Assembly: GCA_022592435.1 (NCBI GenBank)
Contig: JABYQS010000072.1
Coordinates: forward strand, 1-64,000
Length of the DNA: 64,000 nucleotides
Source: Cerioporus squamosus
Taxonomy: Eukaryota; Basidiomycota; Agaricomycetes; Polyporales; Polyporaceae
Reading direction: 5' to 3'
Shown here: in pieces, positions 1 through 12,103 of the stretch
How the letters are laid out: the number at the start of each line of letters is the position of its first letter
How positions within the stretch are numbered: the stretch's first letter is position 1
The notes under the pieces: generated by a model
The model's input: only the letters and a program-made list of their open reading frames with translations
What the model was told of the DNA's origin: nothing
Databases searched by the model: none
Made by a program: the position numbers and the translations under genes

Positions 1-388
1 CGCGGACGACCTCCCATTATCCGCTCGCTCGTCGATCGCGCACTCCGGGGGCCAGGGAGAGCAGAGAGGGGCCAGGGGAACGCCAAGCGGGCGTTTTGGA
101 GGCCGGATGCCCGATTAGGCAAGGCGCCCGCGCGGGACCAGAGCTTGGCGCCCGAGGGACTGCGAATCTCCACCAGGAAGGTACGGAAGATGACTCGAGA
201 AGCTGGAACCAATGCGGAAGCGCCTGGATGGTCATCGCGTCGGGATTTCCCTTTCTCAGACATGCTTACGTGATCCAATTTTTGGACTGCCGAGTGCCAG
301 GCGCATGGCGTCTCTCGATCACTACTTTTCTTCGCCGCTTGCGAACTTGCGACTCTGGGCAGTAAGGAGCAGTAAGGAAGACGTCGTC

Positions 389-3300
389 ATGGTCTCTGTC
401 AAACGAAAGCGTTTTGCCACTTCTGAGGATGAGGCTGAGTATTCCGAAGTCTCCCTGGACGATGCACAATCCGACGACGAGATCGACATCTCTACGGCTC
501 TCACCGGGAAACGGCCCAAAGTTGCTCGGACATCCAAGGGCGCACAAGGAGAGGAGGGGCTGGACGACGACGACGACGATGACTTGCAAGACTTCATCCG
601 GGAGTCCATTGCTAAGAGAGACGTGAAGGAGGGGACCGAGCTACTGAAGAAGACCAAGGGGAAGGCGAAGATTGCGAAGGGTGAAGTGGGTGGAGGGAGC
701 TTTCAAAGCATGGGTGCGTAGTTCGTCTCTTTGCATTCTTTCTTTTTCCGTTCTTCCGAGACTAGCCAGCCTCCCCCGCTACTTCTCCTTCGGATTGCTC
801 GAGCGACTGCCCTTATGATCCTTTGAAATGCGACCTGCATTCCGACCTGTAGGTTGCTGACGCTTCCTCATGAACAGGTCTGTATCCCTGGTTGTTGCGT
901 TCTTTAACGCTGCAAGGGTATCGCATCCCGACGCCCATACAACGTCTGGCGATCCCGGCTTTACTCTCCAATCCGCCCCGGGACTTGGTGGGCATGGCCC
1001 GGACAGGTTCAGGAAAATCTCTTGCGTACATGGTCCCCTTGGTGCAGCGCCTTGGAGGTCGCCATTCTGCAACCTTCGGTGCCCGAGCCCTGATCCTCCT
1101 TCCCGCTCGTGAGCTCGCTCTGCAAGTCCTGAAAGTGGGGAAGGAACTCGCGCGTGGATGGCATGCTGGTGAGGGAGACCATGCCGGCGACGTCAAGGAT
1201 GCGGACGAGGGCAAGAAAGGCCAAACTCTGCGCTGGGGTCTGGTTGTTGGAGGAGAGAGCTTGGACGAACAGTTTGAGATGATCTCGAACAATCCGGACG
1301 TGTATGTACTCTCGTTTGCATTGTGTACTTCTGACTTACCAGCGTTAATCCTAGCATCATCGCAACCCCCGGTCGCCTGCTGCATCTCATCGTCGAGATG
1401 AACCTCGACTTGAAGTCCGTGGAATACGTCGTCTTCGACGAAGCGGATCGTCTGTTCGAGATGGGTTTTCAAACCGCACTTACGGAGATCTTGCACCGCC
1501 TACCACCGACGCGACAGACCCTCCTTTTCTCGGCCACTCTCCCAAAGTCCCTCGTAGAGTTCGCGAAAGCCGGCCTGCAGAACCCGAAGCTCGTTCGTCT
1601 CGACGCCGAGACCAAAATCAGCGCCGACTTGAAGATGGCTTTCTTCGCTGTTAAGCAGGCTGAGAAGGACGCCTGCCTGCTGGTCTTGCTTCGCGACATC
1701 ATCGGGGTTCCTCTGGGTAATCCCACGGTTGAGTCGGATGGAACCGCAGACAAGAAGGGCAAGGGGAAAGCGAAGACGAAACACTCCGAGCACGCCGCGG
1801 CTCCCCACCAAACCCTCATCTTCGCCGCAACGAAGCACCATGTCGAGTATCTGACCAACCTTCTGACCACCGCGGGCTACGCCGTGTCGCACATCTACGG
1901 CTCTCTCGATCAGATGGCACGCACACTACAGATGGAGGCTTTCCGCCGCGGTCGGACGAATATCCTGGTCGTCACGGACGTCGCTGCGCGCGGTATCGAT
2001 ATACCTGTCCTGGAGAATGTGGTCAATTACGACTTCCCACAAGGTTCCAGGGTCTTTGTCCATCGTGTCGGGCGAACCGCCCGCGCCGGGCGACAGGGGT
2101 GGGCGTGGTCATTTGTCACTGCCGGGGAATTGCCGTATCTTCTGGACTTGCAGCTCTTCCTCGGGCGTCCGGTCAAGAACGAGGTCAGTGGGAGCGGGGA
2201 CCAGGCGTACACCGAGTCTCTTGTTCTCGGGCCATTCGACCGCGACAGGGTCGACGAGGAGGTGGACTACATCAAGAAGCTCTACGAGGAGAACCACAAC
2301 CTGAGCACGCTGCGCGACGTCATGCGGAAGGGTCAGGGCATGTACGAGCGGAGCAAGGGCAAGGCGAGCCCTGCGAGCTACCACAAGACGAAGGATATGC
2401 TCAAGGATGGCCGCTGGGGCTACGCCGGAACTGAGTCGGGCCTCCACCCGGTCTTCCTGCGCAAAAATCCTGACGCCGCAAAGAAGCTCGAGGAGGAGGC
2501 AAAGCGGCGGGCTCTGCTCAAGGTTGTCGACTCCTTCCGTCCGGCGGAGACTGTTCTCGAGATCGGTGCGAGAGGCAACTCAGAGACGGCGGCGCTGATG
2601 AAACAACGGAGGAAGGCGCTAAGCAAGGCCGCGCAACGTGCTTCCCTTGCGTCCACATCCGCCGCCGCAATGGCTGTAGATGAGGACGTGGACCCTGGCC
2701 ACGAACGCGCCGAGAGCGATGGAGAAGGTCCGGAAATGGCGGATGAGGAAGAAATCGCTGTGCGTATTCTTATTCAGCTACATCCGTGTCGCCCTCGTAC
2801 GCCTACTCACACATGTTTCGCAGGCGGTGTTCGACACAGCGAGCAAAAAGTCAAAAGCCGGAAAGGCAACTTCCGTGACGAAGATTCTACATGTCTCACT
2901 ACCAGAAGGACGCCGACACGGAGAAGGGGTAAGTGTGGTCGCTGCCGTCTCATCTAATTGTGTCCTGTGTTGCTGACTGGACACAATCTGCTTCACAGGT
3001 ACTCTCTGCGCGACGGTGCTTCATTCGCCGAGCAAGCGCGTAACGTCGCGTTCGACCTCGCCGGTGACGATGGCGCCGCACAGGAACGCCAGCGCCGTGA
3101 GATGAAGTGGGACAAGAAGAAGAAACGCTTCGTCAAGGGCACAGGAGAGGGCGCGGACAACGTCAAACTCGTCAAGACCGAGAGCGGCGTCAAGCTTCCG
3201 GTCACTTACCGCTCTGGTCGATTCGACGAGTGGAAGGCGCAGAATCGCATCAGTCTTCCGAGGGTCGGGAGGCCGAGGCCGAGGGCGCGCGCGGCTCAGC

Positions 3301-3634
3301 AAGACTGGGTCCGGGTGGGAGGAAATATAAGCACAAGCAGGTCGTCGCACCGAAGCCACTCGACAAGATGCGTGGGGACTACGAGCGAAAGGTCCGAAGT
3401 CTCAAGAAATCGGATCAGCAGGCGGGCGGGGACGAAGCACCTGCGCGTGGGGGCTCGTCGAGACCTCCCCCAGGGAAGACGAACGGCCAGAAGGGCAGCC
3501 GATACGGGGGAAAGCCGATGGGGAAGGTCAGGAACGAGCTCAAGACCGTGGACCAGATCCGCAAGGCAAGGAAGACTGCCGAGCTCAAACGAGCCAAGAA
3601 TGCGCGTCCCAGCAAGAGGAAGGGCAAGCGATAG
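389..3634 (+). CDS. DBP10: ATP-dependent RNA helicase DBP10 (DDX54-like), C-terminal third broken by frameshifts
   Basis: DEAD-box helicase expected to act in nucleolar 60S pre-ribosome assembly. Visible motifs in order: Q-motif region GYRIPTPIQ, Walker A ARTGSGKS, motif Ia LPARELALQ, Ib ATPGRLLH, II DEADR, III SAT, then VTDVAARGIDIP and [14 protein letters not shown]10-type C-terminal domain follows, with a basic tail ending in KGKR. I chose the ATG at 389 (MVSVKRKRF), followed by an acidic DDDDDDD stretch. Introns 714-877, 1302-1354 and 2760-2823 splice in frame; another joins EKG to YSLRDG at about 2999. The conserved C-terminal reading moves from frame 1 to 3 near 2860-2866, 3 to 2 near 2885, and 3 to 2 at 3267-3270. 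Each shift fits one missing base. The gene is therefore decaying or the sequence has errors. Its 3' end faces the Tgt gene 62 bases away. Confidence 0.9.
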
Positions 3635-3696
3635 TTGTAGTGTACCACCCCGTGACAGTTGTATGCTACGGCCGTCTGTGTCGTCTTCCATATGTA

Positions 3697-5533
3697 TCAT
3701 GCTGCGTCGGAGTACTCCCACTTCGCTCCGTCTCCCGGAACAACCTTGCTCTCTGGTCTGCCCTCCAATAGATCCACGCCTACGCTTTTCAGTGCGTTGA
3801 CGCACCAATCCGGATACCCTACGTCTCCGAAGTAGTTCGCAAAGAAGTCTTTGAGATACTGAGGGAAAGATCCGTTGATGATCGCCTCACGCGCCCCACC
3901 CATGACGCGGGCTTGGAAGACGAGGTTATGTTGCGTGATGGCTGCATGGAACACGTCAGTTCAGCCCCCGTCCATAACTTGCATACCTCACCGTGTGCAG
4001 CTGCCGTTTCCAGCGTTGCGGTATGGTTCAGCAGGGCGCGAGTCATCCCGCTTGTACATGTCGGGCATGGGCACCCTTCTTCGATTGGCCGCATGTCCGT
4101 GGCGTGCTTGCCCAATCCTGCATCGATCCCTACTGTTTAGTCAAGAATTCATGATTGAGACACCTGCACCTACGGAGGTTAAGCGGACCCTTGAAGGTCA
4201 GTGCAACTCCAAAACGAGCAGTGCGTGTTGGGAAGACGCAGTCGGCCTGACGAAGGGCATTAGTTCCATATCGCACATTGAAACAGATATCACGAACCAT
4301 ATCGACACCAAGTGCGACGCAGACCAACAGATCTGGACGACCAACAGTCAACCGACGGGACATGCGATAGCACAAACCATCACAGTTCACCTTCTGCGAA
4401 ACCTATACCCATTGAATACCGTGGCCCTGGAGAAGACAGTGTAAGTAGAGCGGAGACAATAACTTCCGACGTACTCACGATCTTCGGGAAGCTTATCGGC
4501 ACATTGTTTGATTCTACACAAGCGTAAGCAATCGCCCGTCCTCTAATTGTATTGGTAAACTCACACTCTCCAGAAGACGTCTAACCAGGACTTGGTCAAT
4601 GTCGAACTAGCAAGGACAGTTCGATGTAGGTTCTCACCTTTCTCTTCTCCGCCGCTTAGCCCTCCGATGGCATATCCGGCCACTCTGTCCTTGCGGGCAA
4701 TCATCTCGTCGAGGCACTTATCCCGCAGCTCTGCATCGAGACCTCCTTGCACGATGGCAAACAAATTTTGGACATCATCTTTGCCGGAGCTCTGGTGAAA
4801 CTCGATGCATCGGTCCAGCCAGCGTATCGTCCGCCACATCGCTTCTTCCACTCGGGGACCGACAGTAAGACTGGACACTGAGCTATGGGGTGAGCTCGAG
4901 TCACCGTAGTCCTGATACTAAGCGACGTACCCACGTCATCCAGTTGCATGATGATATCTGCACCTATCGCGTGCTGTATGGATATGCTCTCTTCAGGCTA
5001 ATAGCTAGTGAGCCCGCGATATCGTTGCCGGTGGCGAAGATGTACTGTACTCACAGTCAGCATGGTTGGCGAGCCATCGAAGGGACTGGCAAAGAGAGCC
5101 CCTTCTTCAGTGATCTTGGTGAACTTGCTGAGAGACACAAGCTGGAAACCACCGCTGTCCTGGAAGGCATGGTCAGAAGCATTCCCGCAAGCCTCTATGA
5201 TATTCATACTGTGAGAAGATTGTGATTCCATCCTTGGAACTTGTGAGCGCCGCCAGCTTCTTTGAGGACTTTTATTCCAGGCCTTAGATTGAGGTGATAT
5301 GTGTTGTTGAGGATGAGGTTGATGCCCAAGGCCTCGACCTGCTGAGGGGTAAGGCCCTTGATCGCTGCCTGAGTTGCTACTGGCATGAACGTAGGCAGCA
5401 TCGTAACCCCATCTAGCTTGCTGAGTGTCAACTTAAGGCAAGAATATGGTTAAGTGCATCACTCACGAGCAAGCCTCATCCTGGAGACCCGAGCTCGTGT
5501 TGTGTGGCACTTGGCCAGCACTTCAAATTGCAT
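3697..5533 (-). CDS. Queuine tRNA-ribosyltransferase, catalytic subunit (Tgt/QTRT1)
   Basis: Exchanges the wobble guanine of GUN-anticodon tRNAs for queuine, a base fungi salvage rather than make. Minus-strand exons read [22 protein letters not shown] (active-site Asp region), [37 protein letters not shown] and a zinc site EEGCPCPTC followed by conserved His in LLNH. The C-terminus ends KWEYSDAA. Most junctions are canonical and in phase, for example T|DSGG across 5200-5160 and [11 protein letters not shown]. Two are not solved: exon 1 (5467-5533, [19 protein letters not shown]) ends in a phase that does not match the next exon, and the join after GPLNLR near 4180-4110 is ambiguous. The start at 5533 is chosen because the conserved N-terminal strand begins there. 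It diverges from the TyrRS gene across 290 bases. Confidence 0.88.
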
Positions 5534-5823
5534 CGCGATCGCCCTCACTTTGAAGATAATGGAACTAGTCGCGGTGGATATCAACCCTGTTCCCGACTAA
5601 CTCTGTACATCAGAGAATGTTATCAGCAAAACACAGATCACGAGAGGGCAATCGTACACTGGTCAAATCTGCACGGACGCTGGCGGTCTTGGTGAAAACG
5701 TGGCGGTGTTAGTAGCTCGAAGCTATCGGCTCCCCGATCCTATCTACCACCCAAGTCGGGAAATTCTGAGGCGCGTCACGAACTCGTCCCCGCCGACCAT
5801 CACACCACACTGCTGCCGACGCT
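5534..5823. promoter_or_regulatory. Shared divergent promoter region, Tgt and mitochondrial TyrRS
   Basis: This 290-base gap lies between the start codons of two divergent tRNA-related genes, so it must hold both 5' leaders and both promoters. I see no convincing TATA box. The pairing of a tRNA-modifying enzyme with a tRNA synthetase is suggestive, but co-regulation is only an inference. Confidence 0.45.
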
Positions 5824-7617
5824 ATGAGACTTTCTCGACATGGACTGCGACCGTTAACTCTAACGACGTACGCGCGGTGGTATCCACTCACCAGAAATTG
5901 TCGGAGCTTCCACCTTCGGGCGGGTTTGTTGGAGGACTTGAGGGCACGCGGTTTGGTCGCAGACATCACAAGGTGTGTGCAATTCTGATTTTTGCGTGAG
6001 TGTCTAACTGTTTTAGACCCGCGCAGCTTGAGTCTGAAGTGCAGAAGCAGCCTCAGACCGTGTACCTCGGCGTAGACCCGACGGCGAGGTCATTACATGT
6101 CGGTCACCTCGTCCCATTCCTCTGCTTGCTCCACTTCCAACTCCGAGGACATCAAATCATCCCATTAGTGCGTGATTTGACTTCTTATGGTGACAATCCT
6201 TGAGCCTCGCGCCAGATAGGAGGGGCGACTGGACTCATCGGTGATCCGTCTGGCCGCTCGACTGAGAGACCACTTTCTGCTCGAGAGACAATCGAGTACA
6301 ATGTCGCCCAACTCACACAAGGAATCAACCAATTCTTTGCACGAGCCATGGATTATGCAGAGAAGCGGCTGCCCCCTTCATCTACACGAATAGCGCCGCC
6401 GAACGTCCAGAACAACCTTACCTGGCTGAAGGACTTGAACCTTCTCGAGTTTCTCCGGACCGTAGGCTTCCATAGCCGGGTGAACACCATGCTTGCACGC
6501 GACAGGTGGGTAGCCTTAGCATGCGTATTCGACGGGTGCTGACTGTCCTCCAGCGTATCTGCGCGTCTTGCGTCTCAACAAGGCATATCCTTCACTGAGT
6601 TCACCTACCAACTATTGCAAGCATATGACTTCCTAACGCTTCATCGAACGCTCGGCTGTACCATTCAACTCGGCGGCTCGGACCAGTGGGGAAACATTAT
6701 CGCGGGCGTAGAGCTCATCAACCGCGCCAACTCGGCGCCAGGCTCGCCTGAAGGCGCTATCGAGAAGGGCTTCGGCATAACTACGCCATTACTGACGACG
6801 GCATCTGGCCAAAAGTTCGGGAAGAGCGCTGGCAACGCTGTGTCCTTGAACGAGGATGATACGAGCGTGTTTGAGTTCTATCAGGTGAGAGCATATGGCC
6901 AGCATCGGCGTAGCACGCTGAACGAAAAACGGATAGTTCTTCCTGAGATCTTCAGACGCGGACGTGGGAAGATATCTGAAGATGTTCACTCTCCTGCCTC
7001 TCGAGCAGGTCGAAAGCGTAATGGAAGCGCATACTGTAAGCACCCACATCCACCAGCAATCCACGCCTCGCCATTGAGCAACCTTCCACAGAAAACGCCC
7101 GATGCGCGTGCTGCACAGCGCCTCCTCGCCGAAGAGGTCACTGAACTAGTCCACGGCCGTATGTTTTTGCCGCTATTGCTCAGGTCCTGGCTGACGCGCA
7201 AGTCTAGGGGACGGTCTCGCCCGCGCCCAGCTCGCCACCAAGATCTTGTACGAACGGGACATCTCGACCGCACGCGCTGACGACGTAGTTGCAGCGCTCC
7301 GAGGAAACCCAGTCCTGCACCTCTGCAACGCGTCGGAAGTGCTCGACGTCCCGCTCACCAAGCTAGCCGCGACGTTCCGGTTGACAGCCTCAAACAGTGC
7401 GTCCTCACTGCTGAATCATCTTGGCTGAGTATAAGAGCTGACACCTCGGATACTTGCAGGTGCAGCGCGCCAACTGGTCACGTCGAAAGGCTATTACCTG
7501 AACAACGTTCCCGTCAGCGACGTCCACCAGAAGCTCTCGTCTGCGGACCTCATCGACGGGCGCCTTGCCTTCCTACGCGCCGGGAGCCAAAAGGTAGCGG
7601 TCGTAGTCTTGAATTAG
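5824..7617 (+). CDS. Mitochondrial tyrosyl-tRNA synthetase (MSY1/YARS2)
   Basis: Class I aminoacyl-tRNA synthetase that charges mitochondrial tRNA-Tyr. The first 35 residues are rich in Arg, Ser and Leu with few acids ([19 protein letters not shown]), a plausible mitochondrial presequence. The HIGH-type motif is HVGH within [12 protein letters not shown]; the KMSKS-type motif is KFGKS within [15 protein letters not shown]; the tyrosine-site region is GGSDQWGN. The C-terminal S4-like segment carries SKGYYLNN and ends AVVVLN. Every junction I traced is canonical and in phase: DITR|PAQLE, PL|IGGATG, ARDS|VSARL, FYQ|FFLRSS, AHT|KTPDA, VHGR|DGLAR and TASN|SAARQ. The gene therefore looks intact, in contrast with DBP10 upstream. 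It converges on the TM9SF gene across 218 bases. Confidence 0.93.
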
Positions 7618-7835
7618 ACTGTCGTCATCACGCCTTGCACGCAGTATGGACATTAGGTATCTTTATTAGTATCAGCTGTCTAATAATTACCAGATAATGG
7701 GAAAGGTAATCCACTGCTCGCATCCCGCTGATTCGCCGCACGCTGCCATCGGGGGTACTGTATAGAGACGTCCGTAACCGAAAAGAACGGAAGGGGATCG
7801 CCGCTCGACGCGTGGTCGGGCCTGTCGTTCCGGTC

Positions 7836-10800
7836 TCAGTCGACGCGGATGGCACTGTACAGTCGCCGGACTGCCCAATACGTCGCGAGGAAGCCGATGG
7901 TTCCTGTGGAAGGAGGTGGACACACATGAGTCAACAGGCCAAGATCACGTACACGATTGAACCCAAGGAACGCATGTACTTCGTGTCCACCCCGTGGCAC
8001 CTTTGGGCCATGTGGAATGTACACGGAGGGCAAAAACCGCTGGACGAACGGATAGGCGACGTACCTGTGATGAGGAAGTCGAAAAGCGCCAGCAGAAGCA
8101 GGTAACCCATGTAGAGCACCGTGCTTGTGAAAGAGTCCAGCGATAATCGCAGCGCCCAGTAGACGATCCCATACGCCAGCAGCCAGAAAGCACTCCCTCC
8201 GCCGGTGAGGAACGCGCGCCAGTGCCACCTGCGGATTTCATACAACACGTCAGTACTCGCCGTCGTCAGGTCGATCGAAGATGACAGGGTTGCGGACGGC
8301 GGCAATACAGCCGCCAGTTGCAGGGCTCGCCCGCTCGAGAGGGGTTAGATAGACGGATAGACGCACCTGTAGTCCTCGGCACAGAGTTGGAAATAGGTGA
8401 ACAGGATCGTGACTGTTGCAGTCGTGAGGGCGACCACGGCCGCGGTGAGCGCTAGGAATCCGAACGCGTAGTACGCGCGCGAGGCGAACAAACTCGAGAG
8501 CACGAAGTAGAGTTCAATGAATGCCGCCCCTGCGCGGATATGAGCTCGTGATACTACGAAGAAACGGTATATGCGGCGTACCGAACGGGAGTATGCCAGC
8601 AAGAATGGTCGCCGCCTGAATCGTACATGCGGTTAGTACGCAGCGGAAGGCACATGCACATGTGGCAAGCAAGTACGCACCCATGGACGCAGATACTTTG
8701 GCTGCGGCGGGATTTGTCTTGGGATTTGGTTTACCCGTACTGGATGCGTGACAGCCTGTATGGGCCGAACAGGTCAGTGCCCGAGCGCTGACGATCGCAG
8801 GGAAGAGCGCTCACCCCATGTTTTGACCCAAAGTACGAGCCGACAGCGGATAGCGGTGCGGAGATGCCAAACCAGAGAATGATGACCAGCAGGATGGTAC
8901 CTATGGAACGGCGGATCGCGGCAACGCAGCAATGTCGCTCAGCACACTGGATGGCGAACACTCGCGATGATACGCACCGAACGGAACGGCGCCCGACGAA
9001 CCCGCCGCAATGAGGAAGAGGTTGAGCAAAAATACGACCGCGAAAACGAATCTGCAAGAGCCGATGAGCAATCGCACAGAACTCAAGTGGGAACACGTAG
9101 GAGAACGCACGTTGGCATGATCGTGGCCGTGAAGAACGAGTTACGCCTTCTGTTCGTTCCGCCGAGAGACGCATACACCCTGCTTGAAATGTATCCGGAG
9201 ATCCTGCAGGGTTGACAGCGTCAGTCTCGGCTTTAGCTCTAGAGTACGATGTGGGCGTTCCATACCCGCCGAAGAATGTCCAGCACACGATCATCACCGT
9301 TGCGAGCGAGCCGCGGTTTGACGGCGAGAGGAAACCGAGGAGCGCGAAAACTGCGGTAGATGGGTGAGCCCAGATGCCGCGGTAGACCAGCCGTGCAATG
9401 CTGACCTAGGGTGACACCGACCATGGCGCACAGCTGTGCACCATTACCCACAAGCACGGAGAGCACCATGGGGTTCCCCGGCGTGCGGAACACTTCACCG
9501 TGTACGAGCTTCCATCCCCAGTCCTCTTGGACATCTTCCTGCGCACATAGTCAGCATATAGCCAGCCTTCACCGTACGGGACCGGATCGGAAGATGACTA
9601 ACGCTCAAGTCAATGGCGTTGTACCGGGAGATCTGGGAGGCACGGTGAGCGGGAGAAGAGAAGCAAAATATCAAACGGCCTCACATCGCGGGAAACAGTC
9701 CGCAGCAGTATCATGGACACCATGAGGCACAGGAATACGACCACGATAATAGAGTTGATCAGGCTGAACCAGTGTATGCGCTGGAAAACGGATGCCGTTA
9801 GCAAGCCGAATAAGGAACGTTGCAGCGAAGAGTCTCACAGGATCAAAGATATGCAGGTAGTTGTCCCAACGAGTGGCCCACGGGGTATCCGACTCCTGCA
9901 ATCCAATTGTCAGTCATGCGCCACAGCGTCAGACAGGTGTGTGCGCACGTCCCACATCACTCGATAGGTATAAGTGACGGTGTTATTTTGAGTCTCGCTC
10001 AAAACGAGTGCCGAGGGACTGGACCCGCAATCGACAGAGCCATCCGCCGGAACTTCTTGTGGGCCGCCCCGACTGTTGTCGGCGGATTAGCACCATAGTT
10101 GATCATTCTCGTACTTCCAAGCTTACCTGGAGGGCCACACGAGGACGCCGACGATGCGATACACTGGCACTCCGGGAGTCGGTTGATGATACCTGTGCGG
10201 TCCCGTGCATTCACCTACTGGACATCGCAACACTAGTTGTATACCGACTGACCTAAGTACAATGTCGTAATGGTTGTGCAACGCCGGCATGTCCTGGAAT
10301 TCACCCTCGTCGTAGCCGAGGTTGAAACCCATGTCGAAGAACAGCTCCCCGGTCTTCTTGTCTTCCTTCATCTCTGCCGCTGGCAGACCATCAATGAGCC
10401 AGTTGATAGCGTAGTCCTCTCGTATGCGGTCGTTGATAAACTTGGCATCGTCTGGAGGGACTGTCTGTGTACACAGGACCTTGCATGTTGCATTATCTTG
10501 CATCATGCGGATCTGAGACGCTGTCAGTCCCCTCAATTGTATGCGTAGGGCACCGGACTCACGTCATACGGTGAATTAAATATACGATCTCCGAACAGAA
10601 TGGATCCTAGAGACTCTGGTTCCTTCCGAGGACCGTCTGCCGGTTGGCAGAAGTGGAAAGCGGGGTTGTAGTAATCATCTGGAACGAACCTGATTCAGCG
10701 AGCAGTCCGACCGGCGCAATCATTCAGCGTACAGTTGATGAGCGATTTCTTGGTTCCGTTCGAACGTCAGCAAGCGACCCCGAGGCATTCGGATGCAGCA

Positions 10801-10976
10801 CGTACCAGCTTAGCATTGTCGTATCCCGCGATCATAGGTGTCAGGGCATTGACAAACAGTTCCACCTTCTCTCCATCGCGGTAGTCATGTGGCGCTGCTC
10901 CCGGAAGGTAGAATGCGCGTCCAGCTGGCAGGAGCGAGAGAACAGCTGTACTGAACAGCCAGACCCCACGAGCCAT
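7836..10976 (-). CDS. TM9SF/EMP70 (nonaspanin) family membrane protein
   Basis: Multi-pass endosome/Golgi protein of the transmembrane 9 superfamily. The N-terminus (start 10976) is a signal peptide, LFSTAVLSLLPAGRA, followed by the family's mature start FYLPGAAPHDYRDGEKV and the VNALTP signature. The luminal domain continues through exons with NATCKVLC and YAINWLIDGLPAAE. The membrane domain shows IHWFSLINSIIVVVFL, GNGAQLCAMVGVTL, GAAFIELYFVLSSLFA, YYAFGFLALT, VTILFTYFQLCAEDYRW-like, the hallmark FLTGGGSAFWLLAYGIVYW and GTIGFLATYWAVRRLYSAI. The protein ends IRVD*. The family normally carries a KxD/E coatomer-binding signal there, so Arg replaces Lys. It is spread over many short exons; internal junctions were only partly traced. 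Confidence 0.9.
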
Positions 10977-12103
10977 GTCCGGTGTCCGTCGGAGATCTTG
11001 TGCGAGCACCCAGTCAAGTTGTCACACAGCCAGAAGAGAGATAGACGTAGGACAAGCAAGCTGGCTGTCAGAGTGTGAGATGCGCTTGGTGGACGATGCA
11101 CGCCGTCAAGGTCGTCTGCTAAGTAGCTGCGCAGGCTGCGCTGTCCGACGCGTCTACGCCGAGCGTCTACGCGAGCGTCACAAGAGTGATGGTGCCTCTG
11201 ACAGTGAGTGCTCGAAGTTGACCGTGACCCTGCTGGTCATGGAGGAACTGCAGTCGTTCGCACTTTTCGTGTGTCCGTTGCCAGCACTGTATGCGATACG
11301 TTTCAACACCCCGGCTTGCCTAGCTGGTTCGTACTCTGTCATTGCCTGGTTCAGATACTACCTTTGGCACCGGCGCCGTCAGCCGATGCGCGCCCGAACG
11401 TGCACACGCTGAGTTTGCCCCGCGATTGGTATGTCAGTGGTACTTACATCCGTTGCATACTGCCTCAAATCGGCGGACTGCTTTGGACTACTGCGGTTTA
11501 GAGATCGATAATCTCACGACATGTTTTATGGAAGGCGGCGTAGGCGGTAGTGTAATCCACTTAGCGTCACACATCTGAGATGCTCGGGATCGTGACGCTC
11601 AGCCACAGACGCGGTTTGTCTCCAGCGCCCATCCGAGCACACGTACACGGCGGAGCAGGGAGACCTCGCGCGCTGGCTTGTTGTGGTCGGAATCCGGCGA
11701 GTCGCTGTTTTACTTCCTCTTTTGTGTCGCTCAGCTAAGATGCGCCGCGCTTCAAAAGCCCGGCGAAGGACACCAGGACCTCATCCCACGAACTCTGCAC
11801 TGCCCCTCCTGCCCATCCGTTGCTACTGCGACTCGACGTATCGCATCGTGGAGAGAGCTCTATTTTGTCCGGAGAAGCTTGCTGGATACAGCCTCCTTGG
11901 TACGTTAATTGCGAAGGCGCGGTTCTCCACGACCATGACAGGTACACTGTTGCCTCTCCGGGTACAGTCTAATGAGACATCCGAATCGGCGCCCGATATT
12001 CGCTCGCCCTTATAATCCAGTCCGGCCCTTGTCCATTCTCTCCAGACTCCCCGCCTCCCATTACTCCCCAGGCTCCCCACGTCTTCTGCCTCACCTTCAT
12101 GCC
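10977..12103. other. Intergenic region with no supported gene
   Basis: This 1.1 kb lies upstream of both the minus-strand TM9SF gene and the plus-strand F-box gene. Open frames up to 145 codons occur in several frames, but none shows a domain, a plausible composition or exon structure. The last 100 bases are pyrimidine-rich (cctcccattactcccc), typical of a fungal leader ahead of the F-box start codon. Confidence 0.5.

Noticed and set aside
10975..11578. Several plus-strand frames of 80-145 codons after the TM9SF start
   Set aside because: Cys/Arg-rich translations without domains or splice logic; consistent with non-coding GC-rich sequence.
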